Shown here in pieces: positions 34,236-43,473 of a stretch of 64,000 nt of DNA. A model generated the notes under the pieces. That model did no database searches. It was not told the origin of the DNA and worked only from the letters and a program-made list of their open reading frames with translations. Source of the stretch: Chryseobacterium sp. (GTDB lineage Bacteria > Bacteroidota > Bacteroidia > Flavobacteriales > Weeksellaceae). How positions within the stretch are numbered: position 1 is the stretch's first letter; the number at the start of each line of letters is the position of its first letter. The stretch spans positions 62,001 through 126,000 of the forward strand of contig JAITMC010000018.1 in the NCBI GenBank assembly GCA_031277615.1. Reading direction: 5' to 3'. Both the position numbers and the translations under genes were made by a program.

Positions 34236-35159
34236 TTAATGAATGTTTTTGATGAAATTCATTATTTCTTCAAAAGATTCGCATTGATGTTTTGAATTGT
34301 TCTGTTGAATTTCCCAAATTTTATCCTGATAAGTAAAAGAAAGAGCAGAAAGGTCTTTTTCAAAGTTTTTTTGCAGTAAAGAATACAGCATTTCTTTATG
34401 AACCTTCGGTGCAGAGATGGAAGGAGGGACAAAACGGTCATTAACCTGAAATAAGGATACATTGGTAAGCTCATCATGCTGAAGAAGAATGTCCTCTACA
34501 ATACCCGAAAAAAGACATTGTTCCTTTACATACCATATTTTATCGGCAAACTCTTTGGCCAGCCTCCAGTCATGGGAAGAAAACAGGATCATCTTATTCT
34601 GTTCCTTAGCCAGCTTGCGAAGGGTTTTTAAAATGATGATTTTATTTTTTTCGTCCAGATGAGTAGTGGGTTCATCAAGAATAATAACCGGAGAATTCTG
34701 GGTAATCGCCCGTCCGATAAATGCTTTCTGAAGGTTTCCGTCAGAAAGGTTTTTAAGCAGCACATGTCTGTACTGTATGAGATCCAGTTCTTCAATAATA
34801 TGGGCAACTTCATCACGGTCACTTTTTTTAAGCTCAAAGTAAAAAGGGTAGTAGATGTATTTTCCCAATGAAATAAGATCCTCAACGGTATAATGCTGGG
34901 GGATATTAGATTTTGAAAAAACCACCGCAATATTCTCTGCAATTTCTTTTACGGAAAGATTCTTTACATTCTTACCATTAATAAGGATTTCTCCACTTAA
35001 AAGAGTTTGCTGATGCAGAATAGATTTGATCAGTGTTGTTTTTCCAACCCCGTTATTTCCAATCAGGAGACACACTTCACCCAGTTTCAGTGACGCATCA
35101 GCATTTGAAATTAAAGTCTGTTGATATCCGATGTTGGCTTGTCTGATCTGAAGATGCAT
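34236..35159 (-). CDS. ABC transporter ATP-binding protein, FecE/siderophore-uptake type
   Basis: A 307-residue protein. Walker A is GNNGVGKTT (34-42), the signature LSDGNLQKAFIGRA is a variant of LSGGQ, Walker B is VIILDEPTTHLD and the switch His is in SSHDWRLA. The order and spacing fit the ATPases of FecCD-type iron-siderophore, heme and cobalamin importers (FecE, FepC, HmuV). About 60 extra residues at the C-terminus are not part of the core ATPase. No permease or binding-protein gene is adjacent, so its partners are elsewhere. The substrate is inferred from the subfamily only. Confidence 0.82.
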   Translation of the reverse strand: MHLQIRQANIGYQQTLISNADASLKLGEVCLLIGNNGVGKTTLIKSILHQQTLLSGEILINGKNVKNLSVKEIAENIAVVFSKSNIPQHYTVEDLISLGKYIYYPFYFELKKSDRDEVAHIIEELDLIQYRHVLLKNLSDGNLQKAFIGRAITQNSPVIILDEPTTHLDEKNKIIILKTLRKLAKEQNKMILFSSHDWRLAKEFADKIWYVKEQCLFSGIVEDILLQHDELTNVSLFQVNDRFVPPSISAPKVHKEMLYSLLQKNFEKDLSALSFTYQDKIWEIQQNNSKHQCESFEEIMNFIKNIH

Positions 35160-35333
35160 ACTTGAAGTTGATTAAGCGTAAAGTATCAAAATTAACTGCA
35201 AAAATAATGTTTTATACAAAGAAGATCGGGGGAAATCCGATTTTTATGTGAATATTTTATCAATATATATCAACTCATTATTTCTTTATATATGAGTACA
35301 AAAAATCTTCAGTTTTTACTATTAATGATCAGT

Positions 35334-36077
35334 TCAGCGGAATAAAGCTTCTACCGGATGTTGATTGATAAACTGCAGGAAAGCACTTTCATCAAAATAT
35401 CCGTTTTTATCGAGTACCTCAGGATGTAATCTGAAAGCTTCACTGTCAGTTTCGATGATGGCATTTTCAATAAACTTTCCTGTTCTTCCTTCAATTTCGT
35501 TATGAAAACTGATCAGGTATTTTGAATAAATTTTACCTTCTGAGTGGGTGTACTGCCCGTTTTCAGCAATCAGTGAAGCATAAATATTACCTGCCGTAAA
35601 GGTTTCGTTATCGTTGGCTGAAGCTCCGAACAATACGTCACAGGTCAGACTTCCGGAAGAGTAGAGGGAACCATTAACGATAATATTTTTAGCGGTAATC
35701 CGGCCTGCTACAATCAGAGTGACATATTCCTCAATAAAAAGATTTCCGGAAAGGTTGATATCGCCTTCTATAAGGATCACTTTATGCCCTTCATGATCTT
35801 CTGCAACAAGATCAAGGAATGTTGTGCTTTCGTTTTCCAGCAGGAAAATTTCCGGTTCATCAGGATGATCATCCATCTGTAGAGAGGCTTCCCTGATCTT
35901 TTCTGCCGTTTCTGCATCCAGCATTTCAAGAAATTCAGAAAAACTTTCGTCTTCAGGATCATTTCCGGTGAGGAAATTAAAATCAAGGATAGTCCGTACA
36001 GCGGAGTACAGCGTTTCTGGAGTATTTTTTAATCTACAGTCCAGCTGCTCTTGGGTTAGCGTTTGTGTTTTCATCAA
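35334..36077 (-). CDS. Hypothetical protein with bactofilin-like beta-helix region
   Basis: A 247-residue cytosolic protein; either of two adjacent Met codons could initiate. Residues ~1-95 are acidic and helical. Residues ~98-195 show short repeated strands of the right-handed beta-helix type (INLSGNLFIEEYVTLIVAGR, ITAKNIIVNGSLYSSGSL, FTAGNIYASLIAENGQ), similar to polymer-forming bactofilins. The C-terminus is again helical. I do not recognise a named family. Monocistronic. Confidence 0.6.
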   Translation of the reverse strand: MMKTQTLTQEQLDCRLKNTPETLYSAVRTILDFNFLTGNDPEDESFSEFLEMLDAETAEKIREASLQMDDHPDEPEIFLLENESTTFLDLVAEDHEGHKVILIEGDINLSGNLFIEEYVTLIVAGRITAKNIIVNGSLYSSGSLTCDVLFGASANDNETFTAGNIYASLIAENGQYTHSEGKIYSKYLISFHNEIEGRTGKFIENAIIETDSEAFRLHPEVLDKNGYFDESAFLQFINQHPVEALFR

Positions 36078-36323
36078 TGTAACATTTTAAAATGAACAAT
36101 GCATCTCTGTATGACAGATCTGCTGAGGGAGGGATCATTGTTACACAAAGATACATGGAAAAACCGGAATTTTTATACCGGAAAATCAAATTTATTTTCG
36201 ATGCTTTTTATCAGAAGACAGGTCTTTCCGTTCTTTGGCAGCCAGAATAACCGGGGAGAAAAACACACAAACATAACTAATGAAAAAGGAAGCTTTAAAA
36301 ACAATACGAATGCAAGCCATGTA

Positions 36324-37202
36324 TCATGCGTGGCTTATCCTTTTTTTATCGCCGATTACATTCAGAATAACACCCAAAAGGATTAGGGTAATCCCTATCA
36401 GCAGATTGCCGGTGAATGATTCATGAAAAATTAAAGCACTCACCATAACAGCCACCACCGGCTCCAGAGCTCCCAGAATAGCCGTTGGGGTAGACCCGAT
36501 ATACTTGATGGCATATACGAGACACAGACTGGAAATAACCGTTGTAAGGAATGCAAAAACAGTAAAGCTGAAAAATATATTCAGGGAAGGAATCGCAAAA
36601 GATTCACCTCCTAAAGAAGCTTTAAGCATAAAAAATGATGAAGTAAAAAGCATCGAGTAGAAGGAAAGCTTAAATCCGGAAACTTTAAGTCCGGACTTAT
36701 TGACGATCACCATATAAAGTGCATAAAATAAAGAGCTCAGCATCACAACACCCAGTCCTGCAAAGTTGATTTCCATACTCTCACCCTTTAAACACAAAAC
36801 AATAACTCCGGCGAAAGCCAGCATTAATGAAACCACCGACAACTTAGTCAGTTTTTCCTTATAAATGAAAAGCATGATCAGGGCTACAATGACGGGATAA
36901 ATGAAGAGCACCGTAGAAGCAATTCCCGGAGTAAGAAAATCATAACCTATGAATAAAAATTCTGAGGAAAGGGCATAGCAGATCCCTAAAACAGCAAGGA
37001 TCAGAGTCTCTTTTTTATTGATCCTGAAACTTTCTTTAGAATAAAGAAGATATCCGCCCACCATCATCGCGGAAAATAAAAAACGGTAAAACAGCGTGAT
37101 ATCCATTGAAAATTTAGCCTGCTTGAGCGGCAGAATAAAAATCGGGATCAGACCATATGAAACGGAGGACATAATGCCTAACAGATAACCTTTGAATTTC
37201 AT
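36324..37202 (-). CDS. DMT-superfamily (EamA) transporter
   Basis: A 292-residue protein with ten hydrophobic helices arranged as two EamA repeats (about 5-135 and 145-285). Start chosen at MKFKGYLLGIMSSVSYGL; the open frame extends 14 codons further but is polar there. Features include SYGLIPIF, the FIYPVIVALIMLFIYKEKL end of repeat 1, and ALEPVVAVMVSALIFHESF in repeat 2, a typical EamA signature. These are inner-membrane metabolite or amino-acid exporters; the substrate is unknown. Confidence 0.88.
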   Translation of the reverse strand: MKFKGYLLGIMSSVSYGLIPIFILPLKQAKFSMDITLFYRFLFSAMMVGGYLLYSKESFRINKKETLILAVLGICYALSSEFLFIGYDFLTPGIASTVLFIYPVIVALIMLFIYKEKLTKLSVVSLMLAFAGVIVLCLKGESMEINFAGLGVVMLSSLFYALYMVIVNKSGLKVSGFKLSFYSMLFTSSFFMLKASLGGESFAIPSLNIFFSFTVFAFLTTVISSLCLVYAIKYIGSTPTAILGALEPVVAVMVSALIFHESFTGNLLIGITLILLGVILNVIGDKKRISHA

Positions 37203-37236
37203 TTTCCTGTGCAAAAAATTATGAATGAACAAATAA

Positions 37237-37260
37237 AAAACCACTGAAAAATTCAGTGGT
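37237..37260 (-). terminator. Terminator after the alpha-oxoamine synthase gene
   Basis: Stem ACCACTGAA / TTCAGTGGT with a 3-base loop and a T run on the minus strand, 12 bases past the stop codon. T-rich sequence follows on the plus strand too. Confidence 0.8.
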
Positions 37261-37272
37261 TTCGATTTTTTA

Positions 37273-38547
37273 TCAGATCGGCTTAAAACTTAAACCCTGC
37301 TCCTGCAGCAGTTTCTGTTCCTGCTCTTTATAGTAACCACTTACTAGTTTGTCATGAATCGCTTCAAATGCGGCCAGTGTTTCATTAATTTCCGCATCGG
37401 TATGGGATGCGGTAGGAATCAGCCTCAGAAGGATCATTCCTTTTGGAATGACCGGATATACGACCACCGAAGTAAAGATTCCGTAGATTTCTCTTAAATC
37501 TTTTACCAGAAGAGTCGCCTCTACAGGAGTTCCCTGCATCATCACGGGAGTTACACAGGTATTCGTATCCCCAATGTTGAATCCTCTTTCTTTAAGGCCG
37601 TTCTGTAATTTATTGACATTTTCCCAAAGTTTTGCTTTGATCTCCGGTCTTGTTCTCAAAAGTTCAAGTCTCTTTAATCCTCCGATTACCATTGGCATTG
37701 TAAGAGATTTGGCAAAGATCTGAGATCTCAGGTTGAATTTAAGATATCTGATGATTTCTTTGTCTCCTGCAAGGAAAGCTCCGAAACCAGCCATCGATTT
37801 AGCAAAAGTAGAGAAGTATACATCAATCTGGTCCTGGCATCCCTGCTCTTCACCAGCTCCGGCCCCTGTTTTTCCAAGAGTTCCGAATCCGTGGGCATCA
37901 TCTACCAGAAGTCTGAAGTTGTATTTGGATTTCAGCTCACAGATTTCTTTGATTTTTCCCTGCTGGCCTCTCATTCCGAAAACTCCTTCGGTGATCACCA
38001 AAATACCGCCTCCTGTTTCTTCTGCTACTTTTGTGGCTCTCTGAAGATTTTTTTCAAGACTTGCAATATCATTATGTCTGTAGGTAAATCTTTTTCCGGC
38101 ATGAAGTCTTACACCGTCTACGATACATGCATGAGAGTCTACATCATAAACGATCACATCATTTCTGTTAACCAGGGCATCAATGGTAGAAACCATTCCC
38201 TGATAACCGAAGTTCAATAAATATGCTGATTCTTTTTGTACAAAATCTGCCAGTTCTCTTTCCAGCTGAAGATGCTGCTCCGTTTCACCGGACATGGCTC
38301 TTGCGCCCATCGGGTAGAACATTCCGTATTCTGCCGCCGCTTTTGCATCAGCCTCAATTACTTCAGGGTGATTACATAATCCTAAATAGTCATTCGCACT
38401 CCAGAAGATCACTTCTCTTCCCTGGAACTGCATTCTTGGTCCGATAGGACCTTCCAGTCTTGGGAATATAAAATAACCTTCTCCGTAATCTGCAAATTGT
38501 CCAAGAGGTCCTGGATTTTCTTTTATTCTTTCAAAAATATCCAACAT
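37273..38547 (-). CDS. PLP-dependent alpha-oxoamine synthase family enzyme (KBL/BioF/SPT-like)
   Basis: A 424-residue fold-type I aminotransferase-like enzyme. Start chosen at MLDIFERIKENPGP; the frame is open 16 codons upstream but is not conserved-looking. Motifs: SANDYLGLCNHPEV, GARAMSGETEQHLQLE, DSHACIVDG, VDDAHGFGTLGKTGAG and the PLP lysine in TFAKSMAGFGAF. The family joins an amino acid to an acyl-CoA with loss of CO2 (serine palmitoyltransferase, aminoketobutyrate ligase, BioF). No bio genes are near, and Bacteroidota make sphingolipids, so an SPT-like role is possible. The identity is not settled by sequence alone. Confidence 0.85.
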   Translation of the reverse strand: MLDIFERIKENPGPLGQFADYGEGYFIFPRLEGPIGPRMQFQGREVIFWSANDYLGLCNHPEVIEADAKAAAEYGMFYPMGARAMSGETEQHLQLERELADFVQKESAYLLNFGYQGMVSTIDALVNRNDVIVYDVDSHACIVDGVRLHAGKRFTYRHNDIASLEKNLQRATKVAEETGGGILVITEGVFGMRGQQGKIKEICELKSKYNFRLLVDDAHGFGTLGKTGAGAGEEQGCQDQIDVYFSTFAKSMAGFGAFLAGDKEIIRYLKFNLRSQIFAKSLTMPMVIGGLKRLELLRTRPEIKAKLWENVNKLQNGLKERGFNIGDTNTCVTPVMMQGTPVEATLLVKDLREIYGIFTSVVVYPVIPKGMILLRLIPTASHTDAEINETLAAFEAIHDKLVSGYYKEQEQKLLQEQGLSFKPI

Positions 38548-38569
38548 TTTGTAATGTAATTTTTTAAGT

Positions 38570-38604
38570 AAAAAAGCCTTTCCTGTAGAACACAAAAGGC
38601 TTTA
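38570..38604 (-). terminator. Terminator between the cysteine-synthase-like and oxoamine-synthase genes
   Basis: On the minus strand, AAAGCCTTTT pairs with AAAGGCTTTTT around a ~12-base loop and ends in T5. It separates the two PLP-enzyme genes into distinct transcripts. Confidence 0.7.
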
Positions 38605-38628
38605 TTTGTATCGTGGTTTGTTATATAT

Positions 38629-39666
38629 CTATTTAATGAATTCGGTTTTGAAAACTTCGTCGTAGTTGTGTACGCAGTTGTTTACAAATCCCTGTTCAGC
38701 CATCCATTTATCACTGTATACTTTGGTAATATATCTTGAACCGTGATCAGGATAGATCAGGACAATCATATCATCTTTCGTCAGTTCATGAGACTGCGCA
38801 TACTGAATCAGGGCCTGGGTGACTGCTCCGGTAGTATAGCCTCCCATGATAGCTTCCTTTAAAGCGATTTCTCGGGTTCTGTACGCCGACATTTCATCGT
38901 TTACCCTTACAAATTCATCTACTTTATCAAAAAGAAGGGCAGAAGGGATTAAATTTTTTCCCATTCCTTCAATCTGATAAGGATGTACGTCTTCTTTATG
39001 AATTTCTCCGGTCTCGTGGTAGCTTTTCAGGATAGATCCGTCTGCATCTACACCGATAATCTTGATATCCGGATTTTTCTCTTTTAAAAACTTGGCTGAT
39101 CCGGACAGGGTTCCACCTGTTCCGGTGCAGGCAAAAAGGTGCGTTATTTTACCCTGCGTCTGCTCCCAGATTTCAGGACCGGTAGTTTTATAGTGTGCAT
39201 CAATATTCAATTCATTGAAATACTGATTGATGTAAACTGAATTGGGGGTCTCTGAAGCGATTCTTTTAGCCACTTCATAATACGATCTGGGATCATCTGC
39301 GGGAACGTTGGCCGGACAGATGTATACTGTTGCTCCTAATGCCTTTAAATAAGCTATTTTCTCTGGCTTCGTCTTGTCGCTTACGGCAAGAATACACTGG
39401 TATCCTTTAATGATACAAACCATTGCTATAGAAAATCCTGTATTTCCCGAAGTTGTTTCTACAACTACAGATCCTTCCTTTAATAAACCTTTCTCCTCAG
39501 CGTTCTCTATAATATGAAGTGCAATTCTATCTTTTGTGGAATGTCCAGGATTATATGATTCTAACTTGGCATAAACGGTTGCAGGAATATCTTTTGTAAC
39601 AGTATTAAGCTTCACCAGAGGAGTATTTCCTACCAGGCCAAGAATATTATCGTAAACATTACTCAT
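38629..39666 (-). CDS. Cysteine synthase / cystathionine beta-synthase family PLP enzyme
   Basis: A 345-residue fold-type II PLP enzyme. The PLP lysine is Lys45 in NPGHSTKDR, where the usual SVKDR is STKDR. The substrate loop is TTSGNTG, the phosphate cradle is GTGGT, and GGYTTGAVTQ lies near the end. The catalytic core is complete. There is no CBS regulatory domain. The ~30-residue tail (YSDKWMAEQGFVNN) is longer than in CysK. Members make cysteine from O-acetylserine and sulfide, or cystathionine from serine and homocysteine; sequence alone does not decide. Monocistronic. Confidence 0.85.
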   Translation of the reverse strand: MSNVYDNILGLVGNTPLVKLNTVTKDIPATVYAKLESYNPGHSTKDRIALHIIENAEEKGLLKEGSVVVETTSGNTGFSIAMVCIIKGYQCILAVSDKTKPEKIAYLKALGATVYICPANVPADDPRSYYEVAKRIASETPNSVYINQYFNELNIDAHYKTTGPEIWEQTQGKITHLFACTGTGGTLSGSAKFLKEKNPDIKIIGVDADGSILKSYHETGEIHKEDVHPYQIEGMGKNLIPSALLFDKVDEFVRVNDEMSAYRTREIALKEAIMGGYTTGAVTQALIQYAQSHELTKDDMIVLIYPDHGSRYITKVYSDKWMAEQGFVNNCVHNYDEVFKTEFIK

Positions 39667-39890
39667 TATTTGTTATTTTCAATAAAAATCTGACCGCAAA
39701 AATACAAAAAAATAAATAATTTCTAAACTTTTGTTTGATTTCTAAACAGCGATTCAGGAAAAATCTATTTTCTTATTTGCAATCTTAGCTGAAGTAGCAT
39801 CACAAATACCACGCCATTTTTTTTAAATTTTGTTAAAAACCGCATAAAACAATATTAAAAGCCTTACTTTCGCGTAATTGATTTAATACT

Positions 39891-42800
39891 ATGAAAAATT
39901 GGACTTTTAGGCAATGGAACACCGTTTTAGGATGGGTGATTTTTGTCATTGCTTTTTTCACGTACTTGTCTACCATAGAACCCAACTTCAGTTTCTGGGA
40001 CTGTGGCGAGTATATTTCTTCTGCGGTAAAACTTGAAGTAACGCATGCTCCCGGAGCCGCATTATTCCAGATTGTGGGGGCCGTGGCCGCCATTTTTGCA
40101 TTAGGAAAAGGTGAAAATTATTCTATTGTGATTAACGCAATGTCGGCCCTGTTCAGTGCACTGACCATTTTGTTTCTGTTCTGGACGATTACGCATTTTG
40201 TAAGAAGACTGCTGAACAAAGATTTTGATGAAATCACAAAACATCAGGAAATTTCCATCCTCTTTGCAGGAGCTGTAGGGGCTTTATGTTTTACCTTTTC
40301 GGATACCTTCTGGTTTTCGGCGGTGGAGGGCGAAGTGTATTCAATGGCTTCCCTGTTTATTGCATTACTGGTATGGCTCATTACCAAATGGGAAAATGAA
40401 TACCAGGCAACCGACAGTGAAAGATGGATTATCCTTATTTTCTTTGTATTGGGGCTTTCTGTTGGTGTACACATGATGTGTATGCTGGCGATTCCTGCCG
40501 TATGTCTGGTGTACTATGCCAGAAACTATAAATTTACATGGAAAAACTTCATCTGGGCCAATCTGATCACACTGGGAATTCTGATCGTTGTTTTCAAACT
40601 GATCTTCCCACTGATTATGACAATGTTCGGGAAGCTGGAAATTTTCTTCGTGAACGGCTTGGGACTTCCTTTCCATTCAGGAACAATCGTTGCCTTTATT
40701 TTAATGACAGCAGTTTGTTACTTCCTTATTAAATATGCCAGAAAAGCGAAAAGAAATATTGTGCAGACCGCAGCTTTATCTGTGGTATATATGATCATCG
40801 GTTTCTCATGTTGGATGGTGATCCCGATCAGAGCCAATGCCAATCCGCCTATGAACCTTAATGATCCGGATACGGCTATCGGAATGCTGGATTACTATAA
40901 CAGGGAGCAGTACGGGGACTGGCCTACGATTTATGGCCAGAATTATACCGCTTTTCTTGATGCCAAAGGAATGATGAAAAATGAAGATGGCAGCTTCAAG
41001 ACTACAAAAACAGGTGATGTTTACGAAAAAGATGAAAAATCCGGAACCTATAGAAAAGTTGGAGAACGTTTTAATTACGTATTTGATAAAGCACACGTTG
41101 GTTTTATGCCGAGAATGTTCAGCCAGGATGATGGGGTAATGGCCAACTATATTTCAATGTACGGAGCCCCTGATTTCACATTGAATTACGGCAATGAAGA
41201 TGTAGCCAATAATCCACAGGCTCAGCAGGTTTTTGACGAACTGAGACAGAAATTTGAGGATAAGTCAATCACCGCTTCCGATTATAAAAAGGTAATGCCA
41301 TATGACCTTATCAATGTTCAGAAACCTTCACTGGGGCAGAACCTTGATTATTTCATTTCGTTCCAGAACGGATATTACTTTGTAAGATACCTGATGTGGA
41401 ATTTCGTAGGAAGGCAGAACGACCTTGAAGGAAATATGGAGAACACCAAAGGAAACTGGATCTCAGGAATTTCATTCATTGATAATGCAATATTAGGCAG
41501 CCAGGATAAAATGCCGGCTAAGTTCAACAACGAAAGTACGGTGAAGTTCTTCTTCCTTCCTTTGATATTGGGATTGATAGGATTCTTTTTCCAGCTCAAC
41601 AGAGACTTCGGAAGATTCTATGCGCTTCTTTCATTGTTTGTTCTGACCAGTGTAGGGATTATTTTCTATACAGGAGTAAAACCTTTTGAACCGAGAGAAA
41701 GAGATTATGCAATGGTAGGTTCATTCTATGCTTTTGCCATCTGGATCGGGCTGGGAGCCGGAGCTATTTTGTGGTTCCTTCAGTCTAAAATAAAGTCTAA
41801 CGGAGCGAATATTGTACTGGGGATAGTACTTCTGGGAGTTCCTTTTATGATGGGCTTCCAGAACTATAATGTGCATGACAGAAGCAACAGATATACCGCT
41901 TATGATTATGCATACTCCGTTTTGAAATCACTTCCTAAAAACGATATTCTTTTCGTTTACGGAGATAATGATACCTATCCTGTGTGGGCTATTCAGGAAA
42001 CGGAAAGATTCAGAGATGATGTGAAAGTAGTCAACTTTACCCTTGCTTCAACACCATGGAATCTGGATCAGATCAAAAGAAAGACCTACAATGCAGCAGG
42101 AATTCCAAGCCAGTTAACCCACGAGGATTACAGAGAAGGTTCCAACGACCAGATCGTTACCATGGATAAGGAGGACTGGGAAAGATTCTTCTCCGCTATT
42201 AAAGAACAGGGCATTCCTGATACGGAATTCCAGGTGTTCAGAAAATACCTTACCCAGGATTCGATTACGCTGAAAGAAGCTATTGATTTCCTTAAATTCA
42301 AGTCTCCTGAGAAAGATGAACTGCTGAAAATGTATTTCGGAGAGGAAAAATATGAAAAATACAACGTGCTTCCGGTAAGCAAATTCATTCTTCCTGTCAA
42401 TAAGGAAAATGCTCTGAAAGCAGGTATTATTACCCAGGCAGATCTTCCGAATGCAGTGAGCCAGATTATGATCAACTATAAGGGCAGAACGCTTTTCAAA
42501 AATAACCTGATCATGATGGATCTGCTTGCCAATTTCGATTGGAAACGTCCGATCAACTTCTCTTCCGGAGGAATTTATGACAGCGAAAATATCTTCTACC
42601 TGAACGAGTATCTTCAGTTTGACGGGTTCAGCTACAGGCTGGTTCCTGTACATACGGTACAGACTCCGGACGGGGATATGGGGAAAGTAGATGCCAATGC
42701 GCTCTATAATGTCGTGAAGAATTACAAATGGGGGAACTTTAAGAACTTGAAGGTTCACTTTGATGAAACCGCTACTTCCAATATTATGAGCTACAGAATG

Positions 42801-43376
42801 TCAGCTAGCAGAGCCGCATCAGCACTGGCATTAAGCGGGCAGAAAGCGAAAGCCCTTGAAATTCTTGATCTGGCAGCGAGAGAAATTCCTGCTGAAAAAT
42901 ACAATGATCCGCGTTCATTAAGTGCAATGGTAACAGGATATATTGTAGCAGGACAGGAACAGAAAGGACTTCAGCTGGCGGAACTGCTTAAGAAGGGAAT
43001 CTTTGCAGAATACGATTATTACCTGAGTCTGGATCCGATAGACCAAACCTATGTAAGAAGAGAGATGAGATCTAAACCACTGGAATATTCACTTGTAGTC
43101 TCTGCTGTTACGGATGCTTATCAGAAGCTGGGACAGAAAGAAAAAGCTTATGCATATCTGGTGAAATCCATTGAGCCGATTGACAAGAAGTTTAACGGAT
43201 TTGTTAAAGAACTTCAGCAGATGGGAAAAGAAAAAGCCATGAAGGAATCTGAAAATGTGCAGAAGATCACTCCTTTCTACCAATACCTGTTCAATGTGAT
43301 GGAACCTTTTGATTCTACCTATTCCAAAGAAAAAGAAGAACAGATCACGACAGCCATTATTAAAGCAACCCAATAA
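39891..43376 (+). CDS. DUF2723 (GT117) membrane glycosyltransferase with C-terminal TPR region
   Basis: A 1161-residue protein with about 12 hydrophobic helices in the first ~680 residues, a large hydrophilic region and helical repeats near the end. The N-terminus reads YLSTIEPNFSFWDCGEYIS, the DUF2723 signature with the acidic pair in the first loop that is typical of GT-C enzymes (protein O-mannosyltransferase-like). FEPRERDYAMVGSFYAFAIW is another family-conserved stretch. DUF2723 proteins are widespread in Bacteroidota and are thought to transfer lipid-linked sugars to exported proteins. Donor and acceptor here are unknown. Followed by a UUCG-loop terminator. Confidence 0.88.
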   Translation: MKNWTFRQWNTVLGWVIFVIAFFTYLSTIEPNFSFWDCGEYISSAVKLEVTHAPGAALFQIVGAVAAIFALGKGENYSIVINAMSALFSALTILFLFWTITHFVRRLLNKDFDEITKHQEISILFAGAVGALCFTFSDTFWFSAVEGEVYSMASLFIALLVWLITKWENEYQATDSERWIILIFFVLGLSVGVHMMCMLAIPAVCLVYYARNYKFTWKNFIWANLITLGILIVVFKLIFPLIMTMFGKLEIFFVNGLGLPFHSGTIVAFILMTAVCYFLIKYARKAKRNIVQTAALSVVYMIIGFSCWMVIPIRANANPPMNLNDPDTAIGMLDYYNREQYGDWPTIYGQNYTAFLDAKGMMKNEDGSFKTTKTGDVYEKDEKSGTYRKVGERFNYVFDKAHVGFMPRMFSQDDGVMANYISMYGAPDFTLNYGNEDVANNPQAQQVFDELRQKFEDKSITASDYKKVMPYDLINVQKPSLGQNLDYFISFQNGYYFVRYLMWNFVGRQNDLEGNMENTKGNWISGISFIDNAILGSQDKMPAKFNNESTVKFFFLPLILGLIGFFFQLNRDFGRFYALLSLFVLTSVGIIFYTGVKPFEPRERDYAMVGSFYAFAIWIGLGAGAILWFLQSKIKSNGANIVLGIVLLGVPFMMGFQNYNVHDRSNRYTAYDYAYSVLKSLPKNDILFVYGDNDTYPVWAIQETERFRDDVKVVNFTLASTPWNLDQIKRKTYNAAGIPSQLTHEDYREGSNDQIVTMDKEDWERFFSAIKEQGIPDTEFQVFRKYLTQDSITLKEAIDFLKFKSPEKDELLKMYFGEEKYEKYNVLPVSKFILPVNKENALKAGIITQADLPNAVSQIMINYKGRTLFKNNLIMMDLLANFDWKRPINFSSGGIYDSENIFYLNEYLQFDGFSYRLVPVHTVQTPDGDMGKVDANALYNVVKNYKWGNFKNLKVHFDETATSNIMSYRMSASRAASALALSGQKAKALEILDLAAREIPAEKYNDPRSLSAMVTGYIVAGQEQKGLQLAELLKKGIFAEYDYYLSLDPIDQTYVRREMRSKPLEYSLVVSAVTDAYQKLGQKEKAYAYLVKSIEPIDKKFNGFVKELQQMGKEKAMKESENVQKITPFYQYLFNVMEPFDSTYSKEKEEQITTAIIKATQ

Positions 43377-43393
43377 ACTTTAATTCATAAGAT

Positions 43394-43420
43394 AAAACGG
43401 AACTTCGGTTCCGTTTTTTT
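43394..43420 (+). terminator. Strong terminator with UUCG tetraloop
   Basis: A perfect 10-bp stem AAAACGGAAC / GTTCCGTTTT closed by TTCG and followed by a T run, 17 bases after the DUF2723 stop. Confidence 0.92.
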
Positions 43421-43424
43421 ATTA

Positions 43425-43455
43425 TTGGGAATCCTAAATTTTAAGGCTATATTTG
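43425..43455 (+). promoter_or_regulatory. Flavobacterial-type promoter (TTG - 20 bp - TATATTTG)
   Basis: TTG at 43425-43427 and TATATTTG at 43448-43455, directly after the terminator and 18 bases before the ATG of the next gene. Confidence 0.65.
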
Positions 43456-43473
43456 TGACGCTAAAAATACACG

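Noticed and set aside
35225..35241. A plus-strand hairpin ATCGG / CCGAT followed by TTTTT
   Set aside because: The stem is only 5 bp and no plus-strand gene ends nearby.
42114..42758. A 214-codon minus-strand open frame inside the DUF2723 gene
   Set aside because: It is fully antisense to a conserved coding region, without recognisable motifs or its own signals.
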